Origin: DTU015 sp964641455
GTDB taxonomy: Bacteria > Bacillota > Sulfobacillia > Fermentithermobacillales > Fermentithermobacillaceae
Length of the DNA stretch: 14,730 nt
Direction: 5' to 3'
NCBI GenBank assembly: GCA_964641455.1
Contig: CAZXLH010000046.1
Span: 1 to 14,730, forward strand
Part shown: in pieces, positions 7,509 to 14,640 of the stretch
Numbering within the stretch: the first letter of the stretch is position 1
Layout: each line of letters opens with the position of its first letter
Made by a program: the position numbers and the translations under genes
Notes under the pieces: model-generated
Told to the model about the DNA's origin: nothing
The model's database searches: none
Seen by the model: the letters and a program-made list of their open reading frames with translations, nothing else

Positions 7509-8444
7509 TTGCATCATTATGTGGTTACCGGTGGAGCTGGGTTTATTGGTTCCAACTTAGCGCGACGATTGATTAGAGAAGTAGATAGGGTTACGGTAAT
7601 TGATAATCTTTCCACGGGTCATATGGAGAGTCTATCTGACATACTTGAAGAGATACACTTTGTAGAAGGGGATATTAGAGACTTAAACCTACTCAAATCT
7701 GAATTTCAAGGTGCAGAAGTGGTTTTTCATCAAGCTGCCTTGCCGTCTGTTCCCAGGTCAATCGCTGATCCTATACCGAGTAACTCCAACAACATAGATG
7801 GTACGCTTAATGTACTGGTTGCTGCCAAGGATTGTGGGGTAAGGCGTGTAGTCTTGGCGGCTTCTTCCTCGGCTTATGGCGATACTCAAATTCTGCCCAA
7901 AGCTGAGGATATGGAGGCAAATCCGTTATCTCCCTATGCAGTGACCAAATTTGTTGGAGAACTCTATGCTAGAGTTTTTGCACGATTGTATGATATTGAA
8001 ACGGTATGCTTAAGGTATTTCAACGTGTTCGGTCCTTATCAGGATCCTAACTCCCAATATGCTGCGGTTATTCCGAAGTTCATCACCCTAATGTGTAACG
8101 GCAAGCGACCCGTCATCTATGGTGATGGTGAGCAATCACGGGATTTTACATATGTTGATAATGCTGTAGTAGCTAATCTTCTCGCGGCAAAGGCTCCAAA
8201 TGTATCGGGCGAGGTGTTCAATGTAGGTTGTGGTAAGCGCTATACGTTGAACGAACTGGTTAGATCATTGAATCGGTTATGTGGTACTTCACTTGAGCCT
8301 AAATATGTAGATCCTAGGCCTGGTGATGTGCGTCATTCCATGGCTTCGATAGAGAGCGCCCGAAGACTTCTGGGATATAGCCCGCCTGTGTCTTTTGAAA
8401 AGGGTTTGGAAAGAACAGTCAGGTGGTTTCAAGACGAGAAGTAG
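7509..8444 (+). CDS. wbpP: UDP-GlcNAc(A) 4-epimerase (WbpP/TviC type)
   Basis: A 311-residue extended short-chain dehydrogenase from TTG 7509; the frame is open from GTG 7479. NAD binding is by VTGGAGFIG (residues 6-14). The catalytic set is a Ser in ASSSAYGD (119-121 region) with Tyr143 and Lys147 in SPYAVTK. The stretches HQAALPSVPRSI, RYFNVFGPYQDPNSQYAAVIPKF and YGDGEQSRDFTYVDN are typical of the WbpP/WbgU/TviC group, which acts on N-acetylated sugars, more than of GalE. It would interconvert UDP-GlcNAc with UDP-GalNAc or UDP-GlcNAcA with UDP-GalNAcA. The dehydrogenase ends 60 bases upstream, and the pair predicts a GalNAcA residue in the polymer. The protein ends cleanly at FQDEK. Confidence in the family is high; the preference between the acidic and neutral substrate is not readable. 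Confidence 0.88.
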   Translation: MHHYVVTGGAGFIGSNLARRLIREVDRVTVIDNLSTGHMESLSDILEEIHFVEGDIRDLNLLKSEFQGAEVVFHQAALPSVPRSIADPIPSNSNNIDGTLNVLVAAKDCGVRRVVLAASSSAYGDTQILPKAEDMEANPLSPYAVTKFVGELYARVFARLYDIETVCLRYFNVFGPYQDPNSQYAAVIPKFITLMCNGKRPVIYGDGEQSRDFTYVDNAVVANLLAAKAPNVSGEVFNVGCGKRYTLNELVRSLNRLCGTSLEPKYVDPRPGDVRHSMASIESARRLLGYSPPVSFEKGLERTVRWFQDEK

Positions 8445-8581
8445 TGGCGAAGACTGTTGTAGATCTGATTCACTGCAAGTTAAGAGACGCAAAAGATGCA
8501 CCAACAATTTGGAAGGCTGCTAATCTAGCTGGGATAATAAGTGAGTGTTTGTCAAGCAGAGGGAAGTGTGGGTTAACACTA

Positions 8582-9697
8582 ATGAGAGTTGTTGTTGTGG
8601 GTAGTTATGCTCGATCGCTTATTAATTTCCGTGGACAATTGTTGCAAGATATGGTGAATAATGGTCACGAAGTAATTGCTTGTGCACCTCAAAGTCCTCA
8701 ACATGTGGTTAACGCTTTAGCGGAGATAGGGGTAAGTCATGAGGATATTTTTCTTGAACGAACAGGAACTAACCCGGTATCAGACTTAAGAGCATTAATT
8801 GGCCTCAAAAGGTTATTTGCACGGTGTCGACCTGATGTTGTTCTACTTTATACGATAAAGCCAGTAATTTATGGTTCCCTGGCTGCAAAATTTGGTCAGG
8901 TGCCCAATGTTTTTTCGATGATTACTGGTGTGGGATATGTTTTTGGCGATTCATCACTAAAGCAAAAGTTTATGAGAACAATGATTCAACCAATGTACTG
9001 GGTAGCTCTAAGAAATAATACAAAGGTGTTTTTCCAAAACCCGGACGACCAGGAACTTTTTACGAGCATGAATCTTGTGTCAGGATGTGAACAATGTGTT
9101 CTAATTAATGGGTCTGGTGTCGATATTGAATATTATCGAGAAACTCCACCTGTTACAGAGAGAATAGTATTTTTGCTTATTGCGCGTTTGATTAGCGATA
9201 AAGGCATTAATGAGTATGTAGAAGCTGCGCGTCGGATTAAACAGGATTACCCTGAGGTTGTTTTTAGGCTGGTGGGGCCATTTGATAGTAACCCATCTGC
9301 TATTCCTAAGAAGAAGATAGAGAAATGGCACGATGAAGGAGTAATTGAGTATCTAGGCAAGACCAGAGATGTTAGGCCATACATTGCGGAATCTAGTGTA
9401 TATGTTTTGCCTTCTTATCGAGAAGGGACACCAAGAACAGTACTTGAAGCCATGTCTATGGGGAGACCGATTATTACGTCTGATGCACCTGGTTGTCGAG
9501 AAACAGTGATAGAGAGTAAGAATGGTTATCTGGTACCAGTGAAAGATGTAGATGGCCTAGTTCAAGCTCTAGAACGCTTTATTCTAAACCCCAAATTAAT
9601 TTCCATGATGGGGAAAGAAAGTCGAAAGATTGCTGTGAAGAAATACGATGTTAGAAAAGTAAATGCGACTATTCTTGAGACTATGGGTTTGGCGTGA
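8582..9697 (+). CDS. GT4 glycosyltransferase, PglA-like
   Basis: A 371-residue GT-B glycosyltransferase. The frame is open from 8423, inside the end of the epimerase gene, but the first 53 codons look non-homologous. ATG 8582 (MRVVVVGSYARSLINFRG) begins exactly where the fold should. The N-terminal domain includes YTIKPVIYGSLAAK. The C-terminal GT4 domain has LLIARLISDKG (Arg202 and Lys207 as phosphate contacts), LVGPFDSNPSAI, and the EX7E motif SYREGTPRTVLEAMSMGRP (Glu281, Glu289). The D-x-NPS segment resembles PglA, which adds GalNAc to undecaprenyl-diphospho-bacillosamine. With PglC/D/E homologues close by, this enzyme probably adds the second sugar, with UDP-GalNAc or UDP-GalNAcA as donor; that is inference. 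The purine-rich AGAGGGAAG lies about 15 bases upstream, rather far. Action would be at the cytoplasmic face of the membrane. Confidence 0.85.
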   Translation: MRVVVVGSYARSLINFRGQLLQDMVNNGHEVIACAPQSPQHVVNALAEIGVSHEDIFLERTGTNPVSDLRALIGLKRLFARCRPDVVLLYTIKPVIYGSLAAKFGQVPNVFSMITGVGYVFGDSSLKQKFMRTMIQPMYWVALRNNTKVFFQNPDDQELFTSMNLVSGCEQCVLINGSGVDIEYYRETPPVTERIVFLLIARLISDKGINEYVEAARRIKQDYPEVVFRLVGPFDSNPSAIPKKKIEKWHDEGVIEYLGKTRDVRPYIAESSVYVLPSYREGTPRTVLEAMSMGRPIITSDAPGCRETVIESKNGYLVPVKDVDGLVQALERFILNPKLISMMGKESRKIAVKKYDVRKVNATILETMGLA

Positions 9698-9754
9698 GAG
9701 TTCGTTTCAGATAGTGCAACTTCGTCTACGGATATAGTTACGTGTTGAAGATAT

Positions 9755-9762
9755 GAAGGTGG
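9755..9762 (+). promoter_or_regulatory. Ribosome binding site for GTG start of epsN
   Basis: GAAGGTGG lies 7 bases before GTG 9770. The adjacent TATAAT (9763-9768) falls between it and the start and is not read as a promoter. Confidence 0.55.
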
Positions 9763-9769
9763 TATAATT

Positions 9770-10912
9770 GTGAGCAATCGAATATTCCTTTCGCCTCCTC
9801 ACCTAGGTAGTGAGGAACTGAAGTTTGTACACGAAGCTTTTGAGTCAAATTGGATCGCACCACTGGGACCTCAGGTAGATGCATTCGAAAAGGAATTGGC
9901 TTCATATGTAGGAGCAAAGGGTGCACTTGCTCTAAGTTCAGGTACCGCTGCTATTCATCTAGGCCTGCGGTTACTGGGAGTCGATGCCGGGGACACCGTA
10001 TTCTGCTCAAGTTTGACCTTCATTGGTAGCGTTAATCCCGTGTTGTATCAGAACGCTAAGCTGGTCTTTATCGATTCTGAACCAGAGTCTTGGAATATGT
10101 CTCCAAAAGTTTTGAAAAAAGCACTTAGGGACGCTGCAGTTAACAAGTGCCTGCCTAAAGCTGTTATCGTGGTTAACCTGTACGGCCAGAGCGCTGATAT
10201 GGATCCCATTTTGGCATCGTGTGAGGAATACGGAGTACCAGTACTTGAGGATGCAGCTGAATCTTTAGGAGCTTACTACAAGGGTAAGGCGAGTGGGACA
10301 TTCGGGCAATTCGGGGTTTTTTCGTTTAATGGCAACAAGATCATTACAACTTCAGGTGGCGGGATGCTGGTATCGGATAATGTTGACGCATTGGACAAGG
10401 CCAGGTTCTGGGCTACCCAGGCGAGAGATCCTGCCCGGCATTATCAGCATAGTGAAATGGGCTACAACTACCGGATGAGCAACATCTTAGCTGCTATAGG
10501 CCGTGGCCAACTACGTATTCTTGATAAGAGAGTTCGACGCAGGCGAGAGATATTCGATGCATACCAGAGGCAACTGGGTTCCATCCCTGGGGTTAGCTTC
10601 ATGCCTGAAGCCAGTTTTGGTAGAAGTAATAGGTGGTTGACGGTTATGACTCTTGATCCCGATGTCATTAAGCAAAACCCATGGGATTTGGTAGATTATC
10701 TGGCAGAGCAGAACATTGAAAGCAGGCCTGTTTGGAAACCGATGCATAGGCAACCATTGTTTGCAGGAGCAAAATACTATCCGCACGAGGAGAATTACAG
10801 TGTATCTGATGCACTGTTTCAAACCGGGATTTGCCTACCTTCGGGAACATCTATGACCAGTGATGATATTGAGCATGTGATTGGCGCAATTAGGAGATAT
10901 ATTGATAGTTAG
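9770..10912 (+). CDS. epsN: EpsN/PglE-type sugar aminotransferase
   Basis: A 380-residue PLP-dependent DegT/DnrJ/EryC1/StrS aminotransferase. It closely follows Bacillus EpsN along its length: FLSPPHLGSEEL at the start, SNWIAPLGPQV, ALSSGTAAIHLGLRLLGV, FIDSEPESWNMSP, VNLYGQSADMD, EDAAESLGAYYKGK (Asp161 contacts the PLP ring), and FSFNGNKIITTSGGGML with Lys190 as the Schiff-base lysine. The tail RPVWKPMHRQPLF and GICLPSG complete the family pattern. It would transfer an amino group from glutamate to C4 of UDP-4-keto-6-deoxy-GlcNAc, giving the precursor of N-acetylbacillosamine. It starts at GTG 9770. In Bacillus epsL-epsM-epsN are contiguous in that order; here epsN comes first and is separated from epsL by a dead glycosyltransferase. 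The 4,6-dehydratase it needs is not in the window. Confidence 0.93.
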   Translation: MSNRIFLSPPHLGSEELKFVHEAFESNWIAPLGPQVDAFEKELASYVGAKGALALSSGTAAIHLGLRLLGVDAGDTVFCSSLTFIGSVNPVLYQNAKLVFIDSEPESWNMSPKVLKKALRDAAVNKCLPKAVIVVNLYGQSADMDPILASCEEYGVPVLEDAAESLGAYYKGKASGTFGQFGVFSFNGNKIITTSGGGMLVSDNVDALDKARFWATQARDPARHYQHSEMGYNYRMSNILAAIGRGQLRILDKRVRRRREIFDAYQRQLGSIPGVSFMPEASFGRSNRWLTVMTLDPDVIKQNPWDLVDYLAEQNIESRPVWKPMHRQPLFAGAKYYPHEENYSVSDALFQTGICLPSGTSMTSDDIEHVIGAIRRYIDS

Positions 10913-10965
10913 CCTTGTGAGCTCAGTGTCTTTCAGTATTGGAACTTCTGTATTATTCATTACTA

Positions 10966-11541
10966 CTGGGATTTGGTTCGAAATTAGGGTCTCACGAGGT
11001 TACCATGGTTGTGCTTGGTGATGCTGTCACCTTCTGATCTTCAGCTGGATTGTCAATTCCCGGAAGTTAATCTGAGTCTTCTCATTTGCCTTTGCTCGAA
11101 ATCACTGAACTTGACTTTACGCCATCTCGCGCTCGCCTGCGAATGTCAACTAGAAATTGAGCACTATGATACTAAGAAAGTGACCATCTATGATAGTCAA
11201 AAGTGATCCACTTGTGATTCTCCATTTTGGATTACTTCCATGATGCTATAACCAAGAGGCAACAGATTAAACAATCTCTTTAAGTACGTGGCTTCGGGTA
11301 AACCACTTATTTTAACGGCTGAAGTGGGATATTCCATAATCGACCAGTGCAAGTGCGGACTCGAGTTAGAAAGTGCTTTGGCCAGGACCTGACTGGGGCA
11401 ATCTTAGAGGTAAAGAACATGCCAACCCAGAAGTATGAGACACTGGGGCAGAATGCCAAGGTCGGAGCGTTGGATTTTGATTTCAAGGTATTGTCAAAGA
11501 AACTGATGGACCTTATTGAGAGCGTAAGGTTAGAGGATTGA
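10966..11541 (+). pseudogene. Decayed GT4 glycosyltransferase
   Basis: The 687-base gap between epsN and epsL holds scattered pieces of one GT4-type gene, in family order. At 10966-11034 is a possible N-terminal piece, FGSKLGSHEVTMVVLG, like the 'xGHEVTVV' strand of GT-B enzymes. At 11174-11203 is KKVTIYDSQK, ended by TGA (11204); GT4 proteins have NVTFYDPVPK here. Beyond an in-frame TAA (11249) comes RLNNLFKYVASGKPLIL, then a segment through GYSIIDQCKCGL, then a stop. The frame then changes by about 11395 to AILEVKNMPTQKYETLGQN, ending with DFDFKVLSKKLMDLIE near 11541. Two in-frame stops, a frameshift and a largely missing middle make it non-functional. The nucleotide-binding end is convincing and the N-terminal piece is weaker. 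Its former job was probably adding a further sugar to the repeat unit. Confidence 0.8.
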
Positions 11542-11599
11542 CTGCAAGGTTATGTGCCATGAGAACTCATGTATTGATCCAATTAGGTAGGTATGCAAA

Positions 11600-12256
11600 G
11601 TGAGTGACAGGTTAGCAATTGGTGGGTTCAAGTCAGTTGTGAAGAGAGTACTGGATGTAGCGATATCTTCCGTACTACTTATAGTCTTATCCCCTTTGTT
11701 TATTCTGATCTCAATAGCCATACTCTTTGAGAGCGGTCGGCCGATTATCTTTTCCCAGCAAAGACCCGGGTATAAGGGGAGTCCCTTTTTTATCTATAAG
11801 TACCGGACTATGGTGAACTTGCGTGACGAGAAGGGCGATCTTTTACCCGATGGCCTTAGGATTACTCCTGTGGGGCGGTTTTTGCGGTCAACCAGTCTGG
11901 ACGAGCTCCCGGAGTTAATCAATGTTTTGAATGGTGATATGAGTTTGGTAGGTCCACGACCTTTGTTGCTGGAGTACCTTCCTCTCTACACACCAGACCA
12001 GGCTCGCAGGCACGACGTGAAACCCGGGATCACCGGTTTGGCACAGGTTAGCGGCCGGAATCTGCTAGCGTGGGAAGAGAAATTCGAGTTGGACGTCTAT
12101 TATGTAGATAACTGGTCACTGGGGCTGGATGTCAAGATATTGTTGCTGACCGTCTGGAAAGTGTTGAGGCGAGAGGGCATAAGTCAAGAAGGCCATGCTA
12201 CCATGCCGCCTTTCACTGGAAGCAGCGGTGTACCGGGAGCTGGAAGTGGACTTTAG
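11600..12256 (+). CDS. epsL: EpsL/PglC-type initiating sugar-phosphate transferase
   Basis: A 218-residue monotopic phosphoglycosyl transferase of the PglC/EpsL family. A hydrophobic re-entrant helix spans about residues 16-43. The core contains FSQQRPGYKGSPF, YKYRTM (66-71), the catalytic Asp-Glu dyad in TSLDELPEL (Asp101, Glu102), LVGPRPLL and KPGITGLAQVSGRN. The C-terminus carries the EGHATMPPFTG signature shared by bacillosamine-specific members. It would transfer di-N-acetylbacillosamine phosphate from UDP to undecaprenyl phosphate at the inner membrane face, starting repeat-unit assembly. It starts at GTG 11600 with AGGTAGG 8 bases upstream. Codon use is richer in G and C than in the central genes: 39 of 60 bases in 12001-12060. 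The intact short form (no extra N-terminal membrane domain) argues against a WbaP-type enzyme. Confidence 0.93.
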   Translation: MSDRLAIGGFKSVVKRVLDVAISSVLLIVLSPLFILISIAILFESGRPIIFSQQRPGYKGSPFFIYKYRTMVNLRDEKGDLLPDGLRITPVGRFLRSTSLDELPELINVLNGDMSLVGPRPLLLEYLPLYTPDQARRHDVKPGITGLAQVSGRNLLAWEEKFELDVYYVDNWSLGLDVKILLLTVWKVLRREGISQEGHATMPPFTGSSGVPGAGSGL

Positions 12257-12299
12257 ATGGTTGTAGATAGCGAATGACTATGTGGACAGAGGTCAGTCC

Positions 12300-12315
12300 A
12301 AAGGAGGAGTCTCCT
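12300..12315 (+). promoter_or_regulatory. Strong SD inside a small hairpin before epsM
   Basis: AAAGGAGG (12300-12307) is a near-perfect Shine-Dalgarno 8 bases before ATG 12316 and fixes that start. The same bases can form a hairpin: AGGAG (12302-12306), loop GAGT, CTCCT (12311-12315), which would cover the site. Whether this affects translation is unknown. Confidence 0.6.
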
Positions 12316-12960
12316 ATGAGGAGGCCTTTAGTGATAATTGGAGCCGGTGGTTTCGGAAGGGAAGTTGCTTGGCTGGTAGATGAGATCAACTGTGACGAAC
12401 CAACGTGGGAGTTGCTGGGGTTTGTTGATGACTATTCGTCCGGCGTGACGGTAGAAGGTTTTGATGTTCTGGGTGGGCTTGAAAAGCTCCTGTCGATAAG
12501 ACCCAGGCCTAATGTAGTATGTGCGATAGGTGACCCTGTGGTACGAAGAGCAGTTGTGGAACGATATGCAGAACACGGTTTTGAGTTTATCACATTGATG
12601 CATCCGACAGTAAGGAGCTCGAGGTTTGTTGAAATCGGACCCGGCTCTGTGGTTTGTGCTGGTAGCATTCTGACTACCAATGTAAGAATTGGTCGGCACT
12701 CCATTCTGAACCTGAACTGCAAAGTGGGGCATGACTCAGTTTTGGGGGCTTTCTCCAGTCTCATGCCTGCGACAAATATAGCTGGCGAAGTCAGAGTCGG
12801 TGATGGGTGCTATTTCGGGCTTAACGCTGCTGTTATAAACCAAGTCTCAATAGGGGATTGGACGACTATTGGTGCTGGCGCCGTAGTTGTGAATGATATT
12901 CCCTCCCATGTAGTTGCAGTAGGGGTGCCGGCAAAACCGATTAGGCAATGTAAGTTGTAG
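12316..12960 (+). CDS. epsM: EpsM/PglD-type sugar N-acetyltransferase
   Basis: A 214-residue protein from ATG 12316; the frame also opens at 12274 but the strong ribosome site points to 12316. The N-terminal nucleotide-sugar-binding domain starts LVIIGAGGFGREVAWLVDE and includes GFVDD. The C-terminal half is a left-handed parallel beta helix of hexapeptide repeats (VEIGPGSVVCAGSILTTNVR, then IGRHSILNLNCKVGHDSVLG). The catalytic histidine is His139 in KVGHDSVLG. It ends with GAGAVVVNDIPSHVVAVGVPAKPI, the usual acetyl-CoA-binding end. PglD/EpsM acetylates the C4 amine made by PglE/EpsN, giving UDP-di-N-acetylbacillosamine in the cytoplasm. It lies 59 bases after epsL, probably in the same transcript. 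All key parts are present and length is normal for the family. A NeuD-like transferase is the main alternative, but the neighbours favour PglD. Confidence 0.9.
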   Translation: MRRPLVIIGAGGFGREVAWLVDEINCDEPTWELLGFVDDYSSGVTVEGFDVLGGLEKLLSIRPRPNVVCAIGDPVVRRAVVERYAEHGFEFITLMHPTVRSSRFVEIGPGSVVCAGSILTTNVRIGRHSILNLNCKVGHDSVLGAFSSLMPATNIAGEVRVGDGCYFGLNAAVINQVSIGDWTTIGAGAVVVNDIPSHVVAVGVPAKPIRQCKL

Positions 12961-13043
12961 TTCTTGCAGTCAAAGCGCCGTTTGAAGGAGCATTTTTGAT
13001 AGCCTATTAGCAGACCTGACACATTTGCTTGAGGGTTCTTTAT

Positions 13044-13051
13044 GCAGGAGG
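13044..13051 (+). promoter_or_regulatory. Ribosome binding site for second aminotransferase
   Basis: GCAGGAGG lies 11 bases before ATG 13063. The alternative in-frame ATG 13042 would overlap this site and has no good site of its own, so 13063 is preferred. Confidence 0.5.
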
Positions 13052-13062
13052 CATGCTATGTT

Positions 13063-14208
13063 ATGAAGGTAAATCTCGCTCGCCCAGATATCACAGAAAA
13101 GGAAATGGATATAGTTAACAAGGTTATTCGCACACCCGTGCTTGCATTGGGGCCATACCTGAAGGAATTTGAGGCATCTATAGCCTCCTTCATTGGCCGC
13201 AAGCATGGGATTGCGTGTAACAGTGGGACAAGTGGCCTTCACCTTCTTATCCGGGCCTACGGCATCGGGGAAGGGGATGAAGTCATTACTACTCCTTTCA
13301 GTTTCATTGCATCCAGTAACTGTATTCTGTATGAGAGGGCCAGACCTGTGTTTGTGGACATAGAGAAAGACACAGGCAACATCGACCCGGATCTCATTGA
13401 GGACGCCATTACTTCTCGGACCAAGGCCATCCTACCGGTAGACGCCTTCGGTCAACCTGCAAGGCTTGACTCGATCCGCCAGGTAGCAGACCGTCACGGC
13501 CTTGTGGTTATTGAGGACTCATGCGAATCGCTGGGTTCCGAGTACAAAGGAATCAAAGCAGGCCACGGTGCGTTCTGCCATGGCGGTGTGTTTGCATTTT
13601 ATCCGAACAAGCAAATCACCACCGGGGAAGGCGGCATAGTTGTCACCGACGACGACCACATAGCCCGCCTGTGCCAGAGCATGTGCAACCAGGGAAGAGG
13701 CCAATCAGGAGTCTGGCTCTCCCATGAAAGGCTTGGCTTCAACTACAGAATGGACGAGCTGTCGGCTGCCCTGGGAGTTGCCCAGATGGAGAGAATCGAG
13801 GAGATCATCCAGAAACGCCAGCATGTCGCAGACATGTACAATGAAAGACTGTCTCAGATAAGCGGTGTGACACTTCCTTATATAAGTCCCGAAGTCACCA
13901 GAATGAGCTGGTTTGTTTATGTAATAAGGGTAGGGGTGGACGAACCTAATCCGGACCGCCAGGCCCAAATCCGTGAGCACGTCATGAAGACTTTCATAGA
14001 CAACGGTATCGGCTGCCGGCCGTACTTTACGCCAATTCACTTACAGCCTTTTTATGTACAGGAGTTCGGCTTCAAACAAGGTGACTTTCCCAACACAGAA
14101 TTCGCCGGCAGAACCAGCATTGCCATTCCGTTCCACAGCAACCTGAGCCAGGAAGAGGTTGAGTATGTGGCTCAGGTGTTGGAGGAAGGGTTGAGGAGGG
14201 CTCCTTGA
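13063..14208 (+). CDS. DegT/DnrJ/EryC1/StrS aminotransferase (second type)
   Basis: A 381-residue PLP-dependent sugar aminotransferase from ATG 13063. It has family landmarks in order: VNLARPDITEKEMD, LALGPYLKEFE, CNSGTSGLHLLIRAYG, TTPFSFIASSNCILYE, EDSCESLGSEYKG (Asp152), FAFYPNKQITTGEGG with Lys183 as the PLP lysine, LGFNYRMDELSAALG, and a C-terminal RPYFTPIHLQPFY. It differs clearly from EpsN upstream, so it is not a recent duplicate. Members of this branch aminate 3-keto or 4-keto nucleotide sugars; perosamine-type or 3-amino-uronate products are possible and cannot be separated by eye. The gene is G+C rich: 140 of 240 bases in 13441-13680, against 22 of 60 in the polymerase sample. That hints at a different history or a conserved flank. 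It follows epsM by 102 bases. Confidence 0.87.
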   Translation: MKVNLARPDITEKEMDIVNKVIRTPVLALGPYLKEFEASIASFIGRKHGIACNSGTSGLHLLIRAYGIGEGDEVITTPFSFIASSNCILYERARPVFVDIEKDTGNIDPDLIEDAITSRTKAILPVDAFGQPARLDSIRQVADRHGLVVIEDSCESLGSEYKGIKAGHGAFCHGGVFAFYPNKQITTGEGGIVVTDDDHIARLCQSMCNQGRGQSGVWLSHERLGFNYRMDELSAALGVAQMERIEEIIQKRQHVADMYNERLSQISGVTLPYISPEVTRMSWFVYVIRVGVDEPNPDRQAQIREHVMKTFIDNGIGCRPYFTPIHLQPFYVQEFGFKQGDFPNTEFAGRTSIAIPFHSNLSQEEVEYVAQVLEEGLRRAP

Positions 14209-14450
14209 CTGAGCTGATGTTCGTGTAGGGGTTCGGCAGTTATTGTTGGAGGCAGTAGTTCTGAAGGTGTTTGAACCAGTTGTATAAATGCAGGGTGCTC
14301 AACGAAGTATCAAGGGGGGATGATCCTGCTGCCGAAGAGGTGTATATGCGATGACAATGAGTTCGCTCTATGAGTTTTCTAAGATCCACTTTAGCTATAG
14401 ATCAGCCGCAACAACGAGACAGAGCCGCTTTTTTGGCTAGGCGTGCGTGA

Positions 14451-14473
14451 ATGCATTGACGCGTTCATTGCAT
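14451..14473 (+). repeat. Imperfect palindrome
   Basis: ATGCA-T-TGA, loop CGCGT, TCA-T-TGCAT: eight base pairs interrupted by a T/T mismatch. It could be a protein-binding site, the end of a mobile element or chance. Confidence 0.3.
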
Positions 14474-14521
14474 CGTATCATTGACCAGAGACCGAGTAGG
14501 TTCTCAAGTCCTAATCCATAT

Positions 14522-14640
14522 GCCCATTAGTGGGTGCGGAAAACCAGGTCCGCAAACAAATCGGCACCCCTGTGTGGCCACTAAATCGAGACTTCGGTGA
14601 CGATGGAAGGAAAAGTGCGAGCCTTGTCGAATGAAGTAAG
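14522..14640 (+). ncRNA. Possible structured RNA, perhaps of a mobile element
   Basis: Several complementary segments cluster in about 100 bases. CCCA/TGGG with loop TTAG lies at 14523-14534. TGCGGA/TCCGCA (14535-14540, 14549-14554) closes the loop AAACCAGG. GGGTGC (14532-14537) can instead pair with GCACCC (14564-14569). ATCG..AC-TTCG-GT..CGAT (14585-14604) is capped by a C(UUCG)G tetraloop. Such density without coding potential suggests a folded RNA. One idea, from memory of similar layouts, is the non-coding end of an IS110-type element, whose recombinase would lie beyond the window. This is speculative and no family is assigned. Confidence 0.25.

Noticed and set aside
8423..8581. N-terminal extension of the GT4 glycosyltransferase
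   Set aside because: These 53 codons overlap the epimerase end and look unlike any GT-B N-terminus; the fold begins at MRVVVVG (8582).
9763..9768. TATAAT as a -10 box before epsN
   Set aside because: It lies between the ribosome site and the start codon and has no -35 at the right distance.
12328..12764. Long minus-strand frames opposite epsM
   Set aside because: They mirror a clearly coding gene, have no family features and no ribosome sites.
13705..14040. 111-codon minus-strand frame
   Set aside because: It is antisense to the conserved aminotransferase and explained by that gene's codon pattern.
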